A stretch of DNA of 64,000 nucleotides from Symbiodinium natans (lineage: Eukaryota; Sar; Dinophyceae; Suessiales; Symbiodiniaceae). How positions within the stretch are numbered: the first letter of the stretch is position 1; each line of letters opens with the position of its first letter. The notes below the pieces were generated by a model. The model was given only the letters and a program-made list of their open reading frames with translations. It was not told the DNA's origin and searched no databases. The position numbers and the translations under genes are program-made. Shown one piece after another: positions 1 to 17,689 of this stretch. Location of the stretch: NCBI GenBank assembly GCA_905221605.1, contig CAJNDS010002260.1:472370-536369 (forward strand), written 5' to 3'.

Positions 1-89
1 TGGACCTGCTACGACAAGAAGCGCAGCCCAACCTGCCGACATTGCTCCAGAAATTCCAGAGCAAGGCTGCGAAGACCGCGAAGTTTTAG
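1..89 (+). CDS. 3' end of an unknown gene (partial terminal exon)
   Basis: The window opens inside an open frame (codons from position 3) that ends at TAG 87-89. The last residues read DLLRQEAQPNLPTLLQKFQS and then a basic tail ending AKF. The composition (Leu, Gln, Lys, Ala) suits a helical C-terminus. The frame is open from the window edge and the GC-rich third positions match other exons here. No domain is recognised and the rest of the gene lies outside the window. Confidence 0.5.
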   Translation, partial: DLLRQEAQPNLPTLLQKFQSKAAKTAKF

Positions 90-1930
90 GGGCTCACCCA
101 ACCCAGCCCCTCGCCTGGAGATGTGGACCTGAAGCTCGGGCTCAGAGGTAGAGATGTAAAGCTCAATTCCCAACAAAAAGGAATCCAGCCCAAGGATCTC
201 CGCCCCAAAATGCCAACCCTCACAGCCGAACGTAGGGCACATCTATCCGCTATTATGTCATGGCAGCGAAGCGTTTTCTTTGCGCAGGTACACAGCTGTA
301 GTCATTTGCTTAGCTCTGGGCCATCGGCCCCTGTCCATAAGCAGCCCTCCCCAGGTGGCAAAACGCCAGCAGGAGGGAAGCCAAACAACTCCCGTGTGGG
401 CTTGGGACCCGAGATGCCCCAGCACTTGCCATACCTTGCCATTGTGCCGATGGAGGAGTAGTCCCTCTACGCCGTCCCATTGCTGGGGGTGGACTTCCTT
501 GCTATGTGATGTCTTTGCCCTTGTCGTGCTTTCACCTGTGGGGGACATCTTGCTTGAGTGAGTGATGAACCTGAACTTGAATCTGAACCTGAAGGACTTT
601 GGGAAGTGAGCCGTTTTTCCGGGGGGAAACGCACTGAGAACAACTGCAGCCGTGTTTTCTACTTGGACCTCGCTTAGTGCCCCTTGCCCCCTCGCTCTGT
701 GCTTGCTGACTGGCATGATCACGATGGGGGGAGCCGCGCTGTGTGGTTGAGTCTGTCGTGTTGCTGGTGGAGGCCGTTGGGTGATGTGGGGCGTGGTGGT
801 GATGCTGTTTGTCATGACTGCTGGTGGGGTTGGGCCCTCGCCGGATGGTGATCGTCATGGTCTTCATGGTGACGGTGACCATTGGTGCTCCTGGAGCTGG
901 TGGCAATGGTGGAAGTGGCGGTGATGGTGATGGTGACGGTCGTGGTGACGGTCGTGCTGAAGGTCCAGGACGTGGTCGAAATGATGAAATGATAGTCGGG
1001 ATGGTCAGAATGGCAGTGGTGGGAGGATGGAGTTGTGGACTGATGGTCGGTCGACCCCGTGGCACCTCAGCAGGCACGGGAACTCCAACAAGCTAGGGAG
1101 AAGGAGGAGGAGAGGGGGAAGGAAAGGGCCCACCAACGTCTGGCAATGTGAAATAGCTGACCTGTCGCTTCCGACAACATGGACGAGACCCCCAACCGGA
1201 GGAGTCTGTGAAGGAACTGGTCGAAATCCTCGACGCGCATCGTCGGCACAGGACTTCGCAGGAGGATCAACCTCAAGACAATGAAGGAGGAGGAGGAGGA
1301 GGAGGAGATGCCTGGAGTGGTGCTGGTGATGCAACAATGGGAGTGATAGGGTGGATGGCGTTGCCCACGCTTTCGTTGGCTAATTTGTCCTCCACGTCGT
1401 CTACAACACAGTTGGAGCAAACAAGGGGTCCACGCTCGGGAAGGGAACTCTGAGGGGGAGGACATGGAAGGGACTACTTCGTCGACTACCATGTGGGGAG
1501 GAGGCTTTCCTTGTCAGGACCTCGTTAACCGCTGTGTGGACGAGAGGAGGAGGAGGAGGAGGAGGAGGAGGAGGGAGGAGGAGGGAGGAGGAGGGAGGAG
1601 GAGGAGGAGGAGGGAGGAGGGAGGAAGGAGAGGAGGAGAGAGGAGGAGGAGAGGAGGAGGAGGAGGAGAGAGGAGGAGGAGGAGGGGAGGAGGAGGAGGA
1701 GGAGGAGGATTATTTTGAGGGATGTGAGCGCTATAGGCGATTCCAGATAAAAACTAGAAGAGGGATGGCGATCTGCCGTGCGTTAACTCTATGCACTTGA
1801 CTCTTTGCGCTCGAACTGTATGCACTGTGACAAGTATATGCACTTATATGGCGGCATACTCACTTGGATACTGCACTTGTATACTGGACGTGTATGCGCT
1901 TGAACTGCGTGGCGTTCAAGTGTGTTGAGT
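90..1930. other. Low-complexity region without a convincing gene
   Basis: Open frames occur on both strands, but they are compositionally biased: GAT/GGT triplets around 890-970 give Gly-Asp runs on + and Ser-Pro-rich runs on -, and GGA triplets at 1285-1305 give Gly or Glu runs. I found no acceptor-exon-donor chain. At 1790-1920 there is a loose repeat of 'tatgcacttg' type words. Confidence 0.4.
1536..1711. repeat. GGA/GAGGAG purine microsatellite
   Basis: About 175 bp of nearly pure GGA/GGAGGA repeat on the + strand. Its translations (poly-Arg, poly-Gly, poly-Glu) are by-products. Such polypurine tracts can form triplex DNA. Confidence 0.9.
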
Positions 1931-1934
1931 TGAC

Positions 1935-2345
1935 GGCTGACCATAAGAATAGAATTGAATTCGTCAGGAAATAGGATTATATCTCCAGAAAACCAGAACT
2001 TCTATAATATAAGCATTACATTGCATGGCTTTCTTATGATCTTCTTTTTAGTAATGCCTGGCTTGTTTGGAGGATTTTGGAAATTATTTTGTACCTATCT
2101 TTCAAGGATCTCCAGAAGTGGTATATCCTAGAGTCAATAATTTTTTATCTTAATTCTTTTACTTTCACACCTAATCCTTTCTATAATCTCAGAATGTGGA
2201 GGTGGTACAGGATGAGCATTTTTTCCACCATTATCCACTTCTTTTATGACTTTATCACCTTCAAGCACAGGAAATCTTATATTTGGATTATTAATCTCTG
2301 GTGTATCTTCATGTCTTACATCTCTTAACTTTTGGACCAATTCTA
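1935..2345. other. AT-rich patch with broken minus-strand reading frames
   Basis: This stretch is clearly more AT-rich than the GC-rich surroundings. A minus frame at 2340-2134 (68 codons) reads like part of a real protein (for example PEINNPNIRFPVLEGDK). A second minus frame about 2140-2040 contains HFWRSLKDRYKIISKIL, which superficially resembles a Myb-type helix (W..LKxRY). The frames are shifted against each other. It could be a decayed insertion of foreign or transposon origin; no family is assigned. Confidence 0.35.
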
Positions 2346-2489
2346 CGTCTGTATTACAAAAGTCGCCTTTCCAGCCACGGTCGGAGTACTACAGAGGAGG
2401 ATTTTGAGAGCCCAACAGAGCGCACCGGCCCCAGACAGTACCACTTTTGTACTACAAAGGACGTTTTCGGTCACAAAGAAAACGCAAAA

Positions 2490-2870
2490 AACACGACGGT
2501 TTTGGCACCGCGACCACGCGAACACCCGCAGAGGGGTTGCGTTTGTATGTCAAAAAGCGCAAAAACACCACGGTTTTGGCACCGCGACCACGTGAAAACC
2601 CGCAGAGGGGTTGCGTTTGTATGTCAAAAAACGCAAAAAACACATCGGTTTTGGCACCGCGCCAACGCCGAAGGCAGAGGGTTGACCCGCGCCCGCAAAA
2701 ATGTGCAAAAACCCAGGGTCTTAGCACCGCGCGCAGCAAGAAACATAAAAAAAAAAAACGACGGTTTTAGCACCGCGACCACGCCGAAACCCGCAGAGGG
2801 TTGTCCGCGGCCAAGAAACGTAAAAAATCGACGGTTTTAGCACAGCGACCACGCCGACACCCGCAGAAAA
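2490..2870. repeat. Tandem repeat of about 73 bp, six degenerate copies
   Basis: Copies start with 'tttTGGCACCGCGACCACG' or 'tttTAGCACCGCGACCACG' near 2499, 2574, 2650, 2720, 2765 and 2834, each followed by a Cys-rich-coding 'gttgcgtttgtatgtcaaaaa' segment in the first copies. Spacing is 70-76 bp, then shrinks. Translations in several frames are basic and repetitive, so I do not call a gene. It abuts a CCCTAAA tract. Confidence 0.8.
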
Positions 2871-2934
2871 CCCTAAACCCTAAACCCTAAACCCGAAACC
2901 CTAAACCCTAAACCCTAAACCCTTGGAGGCCCAG

Positions 2935-10158
<7,224 letters not shown>

Positions 10159-10159
10159 G

Positions 10160-10320
10160 TTTGATCCTAGGTTTGAGGTTTAGGGTTTAGGGTTTCGGGA
10201 TTGGGGTTTAGGGTTTAGGGTTTAAGGTTTAGGGTTTAGGGTTTAGGGTTTAGGGTTTAGGGTTTAGGGTTTAGGGTTTAGGGTTTAGGGTTTAGGGTTT
10301 AGGGTTTAGCGCTTCATGGT
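10160..10320 (+). repeat. TTTAGGG tract just after the transporter stop codon
   Basis: About twenty TTTAGGG units (G strand on +) start a few bases after the TAG at 10156-10158. A C-strand tract lies immediately upstream (9955-10090), so the last exon is framed by oppositely oriented tracts. Confidence 0.95.
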
Positions 10321-10499
10321 TTCAGGTCAGGCGCAAGGTGTTGCGATGTGGGGGGGAGTTCAGGGCGGCAAAGTACCAAAGGGTTCAGGAGCTGGGGGCT
10401 GCGGTTTAGGGTTTAGGGTTTTGCGGTTTAGGGTTTAGGGTTCAGGGTTTAGGGTTTGGTACTCGGGACCTTCGGGAGTTTGGGCTGTCTTGTCAGCAG

Positions 10500-10595
10500 T
10501 CCCTGCAGATCTGGTCGCGCCTCTGGGCCAGCGATGAGTCGAGCTGCTCTGTGCGAGTCTCAGGCGACGTTTCTTTTCGGGACGGAACAGACAAC
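10500..10595 (+). CDS. Candidate exon, unknown protein
   Basis: After AG 10498-10499, a phase-0 frame reads SLQIWSRLWASDESSCSVRV and on to GDVSFRDGTDN before a C run. Codon use is like neighbouring exons. The minus strand and another + frame are also open because of high GC, so the frame is not certain. No partner exon was linked. Confidence 0.3.
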
Positions 10596-10799
10596 CCCCC
10601 CCCCCCCCTTCAACCCACAACGCATGGTGGATAGGGGGGCCCAAAGAGACAGCCTCAGCAACGACCCCCTCACCCCTAAAGCCCAAACCCTGAGCCCTCA
10701 AAGCACCCCGAAACCCCGAAAGGCCTTCGAGTACCACACACACACCTACGTACCCTCAACCCTCCACTCTCAACTCTCAACCCTCAACCTTCAACCCCC

Positions 10800-11045
10800 A
10801 GGCCGTAAACCCTAGACCCTAAATCCCTAAACCCTTAAACCCTTAAACCCTTAAACCCTTAAACCCTTAAACCCTTAAAGCCTTAAAGCCTTAAACCCTT
10901 AAACCCTTTTTCCCCTAAACCCGAAACCCGAAACCCTAAACCCTAAACCCTGAACCCTGAACCCTAAACCCTAAACCCTAAATCCTAAATCCTAAACCCT
11001 AAACCCTAAACCCTAAACCCAAACCCTAAACCCCTAAACCCTCCC
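10800..11045 (+). repeat. CCCTAAA / CCCTTAAA tract
   Basis: C-strand telomere-like tract with a run of 8-bp CCCTTAAA variants (10835-10905) followed by canonical 7-mers. The longer unit marks local unit drift. Confidence 0.9.
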
Positions 11046-11266
11046 TTTTTTTGAGGGGGGAGAGTTCCCGAAGACTTCCGAGGAGAGCTCCGAGGAGTGA
11101 TAAGGCATCCAGGCCGAAGGGAAGTCCGGGCAGCGCTGGCGCCTGGGGCTCTGGGGTTTAGGGCTTAGGGTTTAGGGTTTGGGGTTTGGGGGTCTAGGGT
11201 TTAGGGTTTAGCTTGAGGGTGGGTATTTGTGGGGGGTGTCGTGCTGGGACAGGTGTAGAAGCACAG

Positions 11267-11639
11267 GCCCCGGGCCTCTCGGCAAAGGCCGCAACAACCT
11301 CGCCGGAGCCTCCTGCAGACGATCATGATCGGCCGATATCGGCCGCAGGGCGAGGACGCGCTGCACGATGCGCGCCACGGAGGTGATGATGGGAGAGTGC
11401 TGTCCTTAGGATCAACGCGTTTTCAGCCGATGTTCCGAAGCTTACAGCCTCTTATCGTGGGCAGTGGTCTGAGATTGTTCGTGAACTTAGCACAGGCTGG
11501 CAAGACCGTGGATCCTAGAAAGGTAGGCGGGACTCAGCCGAAGTTCCTGCGCGATGGACGCGCGTGCTGCTTGCCCCATGGAGTGGACCAACGCTTTCGG
11601 CTGCATCGTTGTGCGCATATGCTCGAGTGCATGTTGTGA
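11267..11639 (+). CDS. Candidate long exon of an unknown protein
   Basis: Behind an AG|G acceptor (11265-11266) a frame stays open for 373 nt to a TGA at 11637-11639. It reads RRSLLQTIMIGRYRPQGEDA near the start and SGLRLFVNLAQAGKTVDPRK later. An internal AAAG|GTAGGC at about 11520 could be a donor, after which the composition becomes less convincing. No domain recognised. Confidence 0.4.
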
Positions 11640-12098
11640 GGGGTGTTTGGGTTTATGGGATCCTGATGTGTCAGAGGCGCACCATGTGTGGAGGACATGT
11701 CCAGGTGTTCCAGGTTAGCCTCAATGCTCAGAGCTTCGTGGCTCTAGCAGCTCTTTACGGAGCTTACCAAGTCAACCTACTCTTCTTGAAGTTCTTAAAC
11801 TCATGGAGTAGCGAGGCGCTTGAGGGCCAGTGGCCTTTCTTGTGTGGAGTCATAGAGCTCCCCCAGTGACTCCCAATGGCTTAGGGCTTGGGGAGGGTCG
11901 AGCTGACGAACCGCCCCCCCCCCCCCCCCCCCGGTTTAGGGTTTAGGGTTTAGGGAGTTTGGAGTTTAGGGTTTAGGGTTTAGGGTTTAGGCCCCCCCCC
12001 CCCCCCCCGCTCCCTCCCCGCCAAAAAACTCATGGAGGTGTGCAGAAGGGGGCTGACGTGAGCCGCCCTCAACTCTTTGTGGGATTGGTTATATCATG

Positions 12099-12347
12099 TC
12101 ATATCTGTATATTCTCCCAGTACCAGAAACCTTGGGTCCTTGGGTTATACCACTTGCAAGCTGGCTTACCAAACTTGGGGGGCACTACGTGGTTGTTGGC
12201 GGTTGGTGGATGAGCCTTTACACAAAATGTATTCAGGTACTTCCGAAACTGGTGATACTCCCAAGGCCACCCCATGATTCCGTGTCTAAGCAGGTATCCT
12301 CCAGGTAACTCATAGACTTGCGGCACCCCTGTCTTATCGGAAACCAC
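12099..12347 (-). CDS. Hypothetical protein (single open frame, 82 codons)
   Basis: The minus frame reads like protein (GVPQVYELPGGYLLRHGIMG, then WPWEYHQFRKYLNTF). It is Tyr/Trp-rich, less GC-biased than neighbours, and lacks a telomere-like insertion. The + frames over the same DNA are weaker. There is a stop just upstream, so it is either a small gene or one exon. I do not recognise the family. Confidence 0.3.
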   Translation of the reverse strand: MVSDKTGVPQVYELPGGYLLRHGIMGWPWEYHQFRKYLNTFCVKAHPPTANNHVVPPKFGKPACKWYNPRTQGFWYWENIQI

Positions 12348-12652
12348 CAGTCAACGCATAGTGTCTGCACAAGCTGATTCCATCAATCAACAGAACATGC
12401 TAGGGCAGGCGATACGGTATTGCCACACCCTAAACTCAACCCTCAACCTCAAGCTCAACCCTAAACCCTCAAGAACCCTAAACCCTCGAACCCTGAACCC
12501 TAAACCCTAAGTCCTAAACCCTGAACAAACGGCCTGAGCTTCCCCAATTCCCCCCCCCCCCCTTACTTGGGCCTGCAAAAGGAGCGCCTCGGTCCTTGGC
12601 GCGATTGGCCTGGCAGGCCTCCATTCATCATCAGGTGGGGTTCATATTGTTG

Positions 12653-13180
12653 GCTAGGGTTTAGGGTTTAGGGTTTAGGGTTTAGGGTTTAGGGTTTAGG
12701 GTTTAGGGTTTAGGGTTTAGGGTTCAGGGTTCAGGGTTCAGGGTTTAGGGTTTAGGGTTTAGGGTTTAGGGTTTAGGGTTTAGAGGATAGGGTTTAGGGT
12801 TTAGGGTTTAGGGTTTAGGGTTTAGGGTTTAGGGTTTGGGGTTTGGGGTTTGGGGTTTAGGGTTTAGGGTTTAGGGTTTAGGGTTTAGGGTGTAGGGTTG
12901 TTTAGGGTTCAGGGTTCAGGGTTCCAAAACCCAACGTGCCGAAGCAGAGTTCATGGGGTTTTAGGGGACCCTGAAGCCCTAAATCAAACCCGAAACCCTA
13001 GACCCCAAACCTGAGACCCCAAACCCTAAACCCTAAACCCTGAACCCTAAACCCCAAACCCTAAATCCTAAACCCGAAACCCTAAACCTAAACCCTAAAC
13101 CCTAAACCCAAATTTTAAAGCCTAAACCCTAAACCCTAAACCCTAAACCCTAAACCCTAAACCCTAAACCCTAAACTTTT
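12653..13180. repeat. Head-to-head telomere-like arrays (TTTAGGG then CCCTAAA)
   Basis: TTTAGGG units fill 12653-12920, and after about 50 bp of other sequence CCCTAAA units fill 12980-13180. The two arrays are inverted and could pair as a long stem. No exon seen between them. Confidence 0.95.
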
Positions 13181-13434
13181 CAACAGCAGGTGCAGCGGCC
13201 GCGTCTGCACGGGGTCCCGGCTCTGTTTGCGCTAATAGTCGGCATAGTTTGGAGTTTAGGGTTTAGGGTCTAGGATTTAGGGTTTAGGCTTTCCGGTCTT
13301 CTTCTAGGGTTTAGGCTTTCCGGTCTTCTTCTAGGGTTTAGGGGTTCAGGGTCTCACACCCACTCCACACTTTTGAAGTCTAGGCCACCTGCTAAGCTGC
13401 TTAACCCTCAACTCCTTGAACCTATACCCCAAAA

Positions 13435-13890
13435 ACATCCTAAACCCTAAACCCCCTAAACCCTAAACCCTAAACCCTAAACCCGAAACCCGAAACCCGA
13501 AACCCGAAACCCTAAACCCGAAACCCTAAACCCTAAACCCTAAACCCTAAACCCTAAACCCTAAACCCCCCCCCCCCCCCTAAAAGCCAGCGCGGAGGAA
13601 GACTCCATCTCCTGCGACAGCGGCGAGCGGTTTCGTCTCCTGGAGCCACTCCGGGGAGCCGGGGGCCCGAGGGGCTTATGGGGCTGATAATCGTTTAGGG
13701 TTTAGGGTTTAGGGTTTAGGGTTTAGGGTTTAGGGTTCAGGGGGGTTGGGGGTTGGGGGTTCAGGGCTTTAGGGGTTTTTAGTGTTCAGGGCTGTAGGGG
13801 GGTTTTATCGGGTTTCTAGGGAGGGTTTAGGGTTTACGGAGTTTAGGATTTCAGGGATGGGTTTCGGGGATCTAGGTGTTCAGGGGTTTA
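13435..13890. repeat. CCCTAAA array, GC-rich 100-bp insert, TTTAGGG array
   Basis: C strand at 13440-13567 with a short C run, then 'aaaagccagcgcggaggaag...' (13580-13690), then G strand 13694-13870. The insert has open frames in several phases but no clear donor. It may be an exon; I cannot decide its frame. Confidence 0.7.
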
Positions 13891-14054
13891 GTGAGTCGGT
13901 GAGCCGGATGCGACAGGTCGATTTAAGAGTCATTCTCCGTGTCTCCGTGCTTGGATAGAACCCAAAGCTTCACAGAATCCCCTATGCCCTGAGCCAACCT
14001 CCTCCCCCAACCCCCTCCCCCACCCCCAGACCCTGAACCAGCCCCAAAATCCCC

Positions 14055-14250
14055 GAAGCCCAAAACCCTGAACGCTAAACCCCTAAACCCTAAACCCTAA
14101 ACCCTAAACCCTAAACCCTCAACCCTCAACCCTAAACCCTAAACCCTAAACCCTAAACCCTAAACCCTAAACCCTAAACCCTAAACCCTAAACCCTAAAC
14201 CCTAAACCCTAAACCCTAAACCCTAAACCCTAAACCCTAAACCCTAAACC
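14055..14250 (+). repeat. Long CCCTAAA array
   Basis: About 27 nearly perfect units. It precedes, by 250 bp, the candidate exon near 14513. Confidence 0.95.
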
Positions 14251-14509
14251 TAAAACTCTATAAACCGTCTCTCAACCGTTTCTAAACCCCAACTTCCTCA
14301 ACCTTTGGGCCTAGATCCCCCAGCTTCCCTTAGTGACGGATTTCGGGCCGGTCCTCTAGTCTGAGGATAACATGGGGGGCAGTTGAGGTCTTAGTTTTTT
14401 GGGCGGTGGGGGGAGGGGGGGGGGGCTACGTACAACCTAAACCTTTGAACCCTAAACAACCCTAGACCCTAGACCCTAAACCCTAAACCCCCTCATCCCG
14501 AACTCTGGG

Positions 14510-14556
14510 AAGGTGGCCTCCCCTGGGAGCTGCAGCTGGTCGCCTCCTTGGCATCC
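14510..14556 (+). CDS. Candidate exon
   Basis: Between a C-strand tract and a G-strand tract. Ends at a good donor (ATCCAG|GTGTTC). Two frames are plausible: one reads WPPLGAAAGRLLGIQ after AG|G, the other LWEGGLPWELQLVASLAS. The context (C tract before, G tract after) matches other exons. Frame unresolved. Confidence 0.3.
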
Positions 14557-14880
14557 AGGTGTTCGGGGTTTAGGGTTTGGGGTTTAGGGTTTGGGGTTTG
14601 GGGTTTAGGGTTTAGGGTTTGGGGTTTGGGGTTTAGATGCTTCCGACCGAGGTTTAAGGAGTCGGAAGTGGGGGCTTCGAGGTTTGGAGCGTTTGCCGTA
14701 GTCTTCGAAAACAAACCCTTGTGAGCCAGGCAAAGGGGCACCCTGCTGTTTAATTTCTAGGCTGCTGGGCAACTTTGCTACCCGAAGCGCCAAACTCTAA
14801 ACCCTCAACCCAAAACGGTAAACCCTGAGCCCTACTTGGGGTTCAAACCCAATTATACCCACCTTAGGCTACATAAGCTT

Positions 14881-14975
14881 GGTAGCCCAGTGGTACCCTT
14901 TACCCTTTTTTTGGTTCGGGGTTCTCTTATAAAGTAACTAACCAAAAAAGGGTGCCCTCAGTATAAGATGGTTAC
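14881..14975 (+). mobile_element. MITE-like foldback element, family 2, copy 1
   Basis: Left end GGTAGCCCAGTGGTACCCTT, centre with inner inverted AACCAAAAAAGGGTG / CACC...TTTTTTTGGTT, right part AGTATAAGATGGTTAC. Related copies lie at 38008-38120, 44329-44469 and a left-end fragment at 48866-48930. Confidence 0.75.
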
Positions 14976-15127
14976 AGTTAGAAGTACCCTAAACCCTAAA
15001 CCCTAAACCCTTAAACCCTAAACCCTAAACCCTAAACCCTAAACCCTAAACCCTAAACCCTGGCTTCTACGTCCCCTGAACCTCCAAGTGAGACCTGCAT
15101 TGGGTTGAGCAAGGCAGCCGGTCGAAG

Positions 15128-15169
15128 GCGCCTCATTCCTGCCGGGCTACGCTGGAGGCGGGAAGACAA
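15128..15169 (+). CDS. Candidate exon with a P-loop-like motif
   Basis: After AG (15126-15127) a phase-1 frame reads ASFLPGYAGGGKT. GYAGGGKT fits the Walker A pattern GxxGxGKT seen in P-loop NTPases. The exon would end at a GC donor (ACAA|GCACTGG). The exon is only 42 nt and no Walker B exon was linked, so the call is tentative. Confidence 0.3.
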
Positions 15170-15825
15170 GCACTGGACCGAGCTGAGGGCGCCCCAAGAT
15201 TGAGGCGGAGCAGGGTTTAGGGTTTAGGGTTTAGGGCTTAGGGTTTAGGGTTTAGGGTTTAGGGTTTAGGGCACTTGCACAGGATTGTTTGTTGAAGTAA
15301 TGTGCAATCCTTAGCTAAGGAGCATTTGGCTCTTTCGGCCGCTGGTATGCCCCGAAGGCAACGTTGCTAACAGGATCACGAACGACTTGGAGAGCCCAAA
15401 GCGTTAAAGCCTAAACCCCTAAGCCCCAAAGCCCGAAACCGCAACCCGTAAACCCCCAAAGCTGCAAACCCTCAAGGTCTCCAAACCCCGAAACTTTAAA
15501 GCCACTAACCCCTAAAGTCCGAAAAACATCCGAAACCCCTAAACCCTAAAGCCGTAAACCCTAAACTCCCAAGCCCTAAGGCCTTAAATCCCTAAACCCT
15601 TAAAGTCCCAAACCGCTAAACCCTAAAGCCTTATACCCGAACCCCCTTCACCCTAAAGCCTTCAGCCCCTGAAGTCCCAAACCCCCAAGCCCCCAAACCC
15701 TGAACCCTAAACCCTAAACCCCCAACCCCGAAACCCCTAAACCCTAAACCCTAAACCCCTAAACCCTTAAACCCCTGAACCGTTTTGAAAGTCAGCACTG
15801 AATTGGGCATCGTGCGCCCTTGCAG

Positions 15826-15882
15826 GCGCGCCTGTTGCGGCCGGGTCGCTCGCCACCGCCAAGGCGCGGGCCGCGCCCTGCG
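15826..15882 (+). CDS. Candidate exon, Ala-rich
   Basis: Acceptor ttgcAG|GC and donor TGCG|GTCCTA bound a frame APVAAGSLATAKARAAPC. C-strand repeats lie upstream (15400-15780) and G-strand repeats directly downstream (15890-15990). It could be part of a transit or signal peptide, but this is a guess. Confidence 0.4.
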
Positions 15883-15999
15883 GTCCTACTTTAGGGTGTA
15901 GGTTTTAGGGTTTAGGGTTTAGGGTTTAGGGTTTAGGCCTGAGGGCTTAGGGCTTAGGGCTTAGGGCTTAGGGCTTAGGGCTTAGAGTGCAGGGTAGGT

Positions 16000-16330
16000 A
16001 TCCTAGGTAGAACCTTTCGATTGAATTGAGAGGGGGTTACCCTCTTGGATTCCTGCAAGGATTATAGGTCCATTATTGGGTTTAGGGCTTAGGAAGTTAG
16101 AGGTTGGGGTTTAGAGTTTGGGTTTAAGGCAGGCGGGAGTTGAGAGCTAGATGCCAGATCTAAGAACCGACAGATCGTGCAGGGATTCTAGGATTCAGGG
16201 CCTATATTCCTAGGTAGGATAAGGGGGGCCCTTAAACGGGAACCCCTTCTTTACCCTCTTCTGGCTCTCTTAAACAGAGACCTTATTCAGAGGGTCTATA
16301 TCCAAATCCTATCCCCTATATATTAAATTA
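16000..16330. other. Interval with short inverted words, no gene seen
   Basis: Contains 'ggtatcctaggtagaacc' and later 'cctaggtaggataagggg' and complementary 'tatcccctat', suggesting one or two degenerate foldback elements. No exon chain was found. Confidence 0.4.
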
Positions 16331-16768
16331 ACCTACAAAGATGATCAAGTTCCGTTCCGTTCCGGCTTTGCGGGCGGCAAATGTCCCCCGCCTATGGACT
16401 AGAGACAAAACCCAACCCTTTTGCTGCTAGGAATGACAAAATGGTAGAGTATGTACTGCAAAGTGGCTGGAAAGTTGGGCGGAGTGGGGGATTGGGGTTT
16501 GAAGTAGATACTACTCTACTAGGGTTCAGCGTTGAGGGGTAGATTTCACGTTTTCAAGGGAGGGGTCTGTCTTATACGGGCTCCACAATTCCGAGAATAC
16601 TTAGGGTCCCGTGAATCAGATAAGGATTCTGATGGGGCCTGTTGAGAGGTAGGGTTCAAGAGATACAAATTGAGGTCCAAGACCTGATTCAGTTCAGTTT
16701 GGGGAGCACAAGAGATGATTTGGAAGTCCTCATTGCTCAGGGTTTAGGGTCTGGAGTTTGGGGTTTAG

Positions 16769-17689
16769 GGTTTCTGTACCTGACTTCGAATCACTCAAAC
16801 GCTCCGATCGCGACGCCGTGATCTGCTTCTGACTTCTCAAGCTTCGGGGGGTGGGGTTCATAAGTGCTTAGCGTTCTCGAGCATGCTTCTGGCGTTTCGG
16901 GCTTCAGGGTCTCAATTGGCCCATAAACCCCAAGCGCCAAGCCCAAACCCCCTTAAACCCTCGTGCCCTAAAACCTAAACCCTGAACCCTAAACTCTAAA
17001 CCCGAAACCCGAAACCCTAAACCCTAAATCCTAAACCCTGAACCCGAGGAGGGATTCCGAAGCTCGCTTGCGCCAGGCCCACTGTGAGCTGCTCGGTCCA
17101 GGCCTCGGTGTGGTTGGTTTAGGGTTTAGGGTTTAGGGTTTAGGGTTTAGGCTTTAGGGTTTAGGCTTTAGGCTTTAGGCTTTAGGCTTTAGGCTTTAGG
17201 CTTTAGGGTTTAGGGTTTAGGGTTTAGGGTTTAGGGTTTAGGGTTTAGGGTTTAGGGCTTAGGGTTAAGGGTTAAGGGTTTAGGGTTTCGGGTTTCGGGT
17301 TTCGGGCTTCGGGCTTCGGGCTTCGGGCTTCGGGCTTAGGGTTTAGGGTTTAGGGTTGGGATAATATTGTAAACAGGGTGGATGGAGGGTTGCAAATAAG
17401 GGTTTAGGTGGCTTCCTGGAGAAACATTTAGGGTTCTAGGGTTACGCCTTAAGCCCCAAACCCTGAACCCCAACCCTGAACCCTAAACCCTAAACCCGAA
17501 ACCCACCCTAAACCCGAAACCCTAAGCCCCAAACCCAAACCCTGAGCCCCAAACCCTGAACCCCAAACCCTGAACCCGAAACCCTAAGCCCCCAAACCCT
17601 AAACCCTAAACCCGAAACCAGTGCCCCAAGCTAGACTCAGGTTCCAGCTGCTCCGGGATTACCTGGCAGCCATGCAGGCCGAACTCTAA
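16769..17689 (+). CDS. Two or three 3' exons of an unknown gene
   Basis: Exon 16769-16817 follows TTTAG|G of a repeat unit and reads VSVPDFESLKRSDRDA, with donor GCC|GTGATC (reading on, a TGA occurs at 16830-16832). The last exon 17641-17689 follows ctcAG|G and reads FQLLRDYLAAMQAEL then TAA. A small exon near 17074-17085 (AHCEL, GC donor) would connect them in phase. A G tract (17110-17360) and then a C tract (17440-17620) lie before the last exon. Function unknown. Confidence 0.4.
17140..17345 (+). repeat. TTTAGGG array with TTTAGGC and TTCGGGC variants
   Basis: Canonical units switch to runs of TTTAGGC (17155-17205) and of TTCGGGC/TTCGGGT (17285-17340). Homogeneous blocks of the same variant suggest local unit amplification. 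Confidence 0.9.

Noticed and set aside
532-1077. 181-codon minus frame, Ser/Pro/His-rich
   Set aside because: Low-complexity triplet DNA; the plus strand is open as well and no motif is present.
14881-14975. tRNA-like reading of the 'gtagcccagtggtaccctt' sequence
   Set aside because: The sequence recurs with inverted ends at 38008 and 44329 and lacks an anticodon arm, so it is a foldback element.
17045-17105. Minus exon reading AWTEQLTVGLAQASFGIPPR
   Set aside because: Open and with fair splice sites, but surrounded by plus exons that share a gene; kept only as a doubt.
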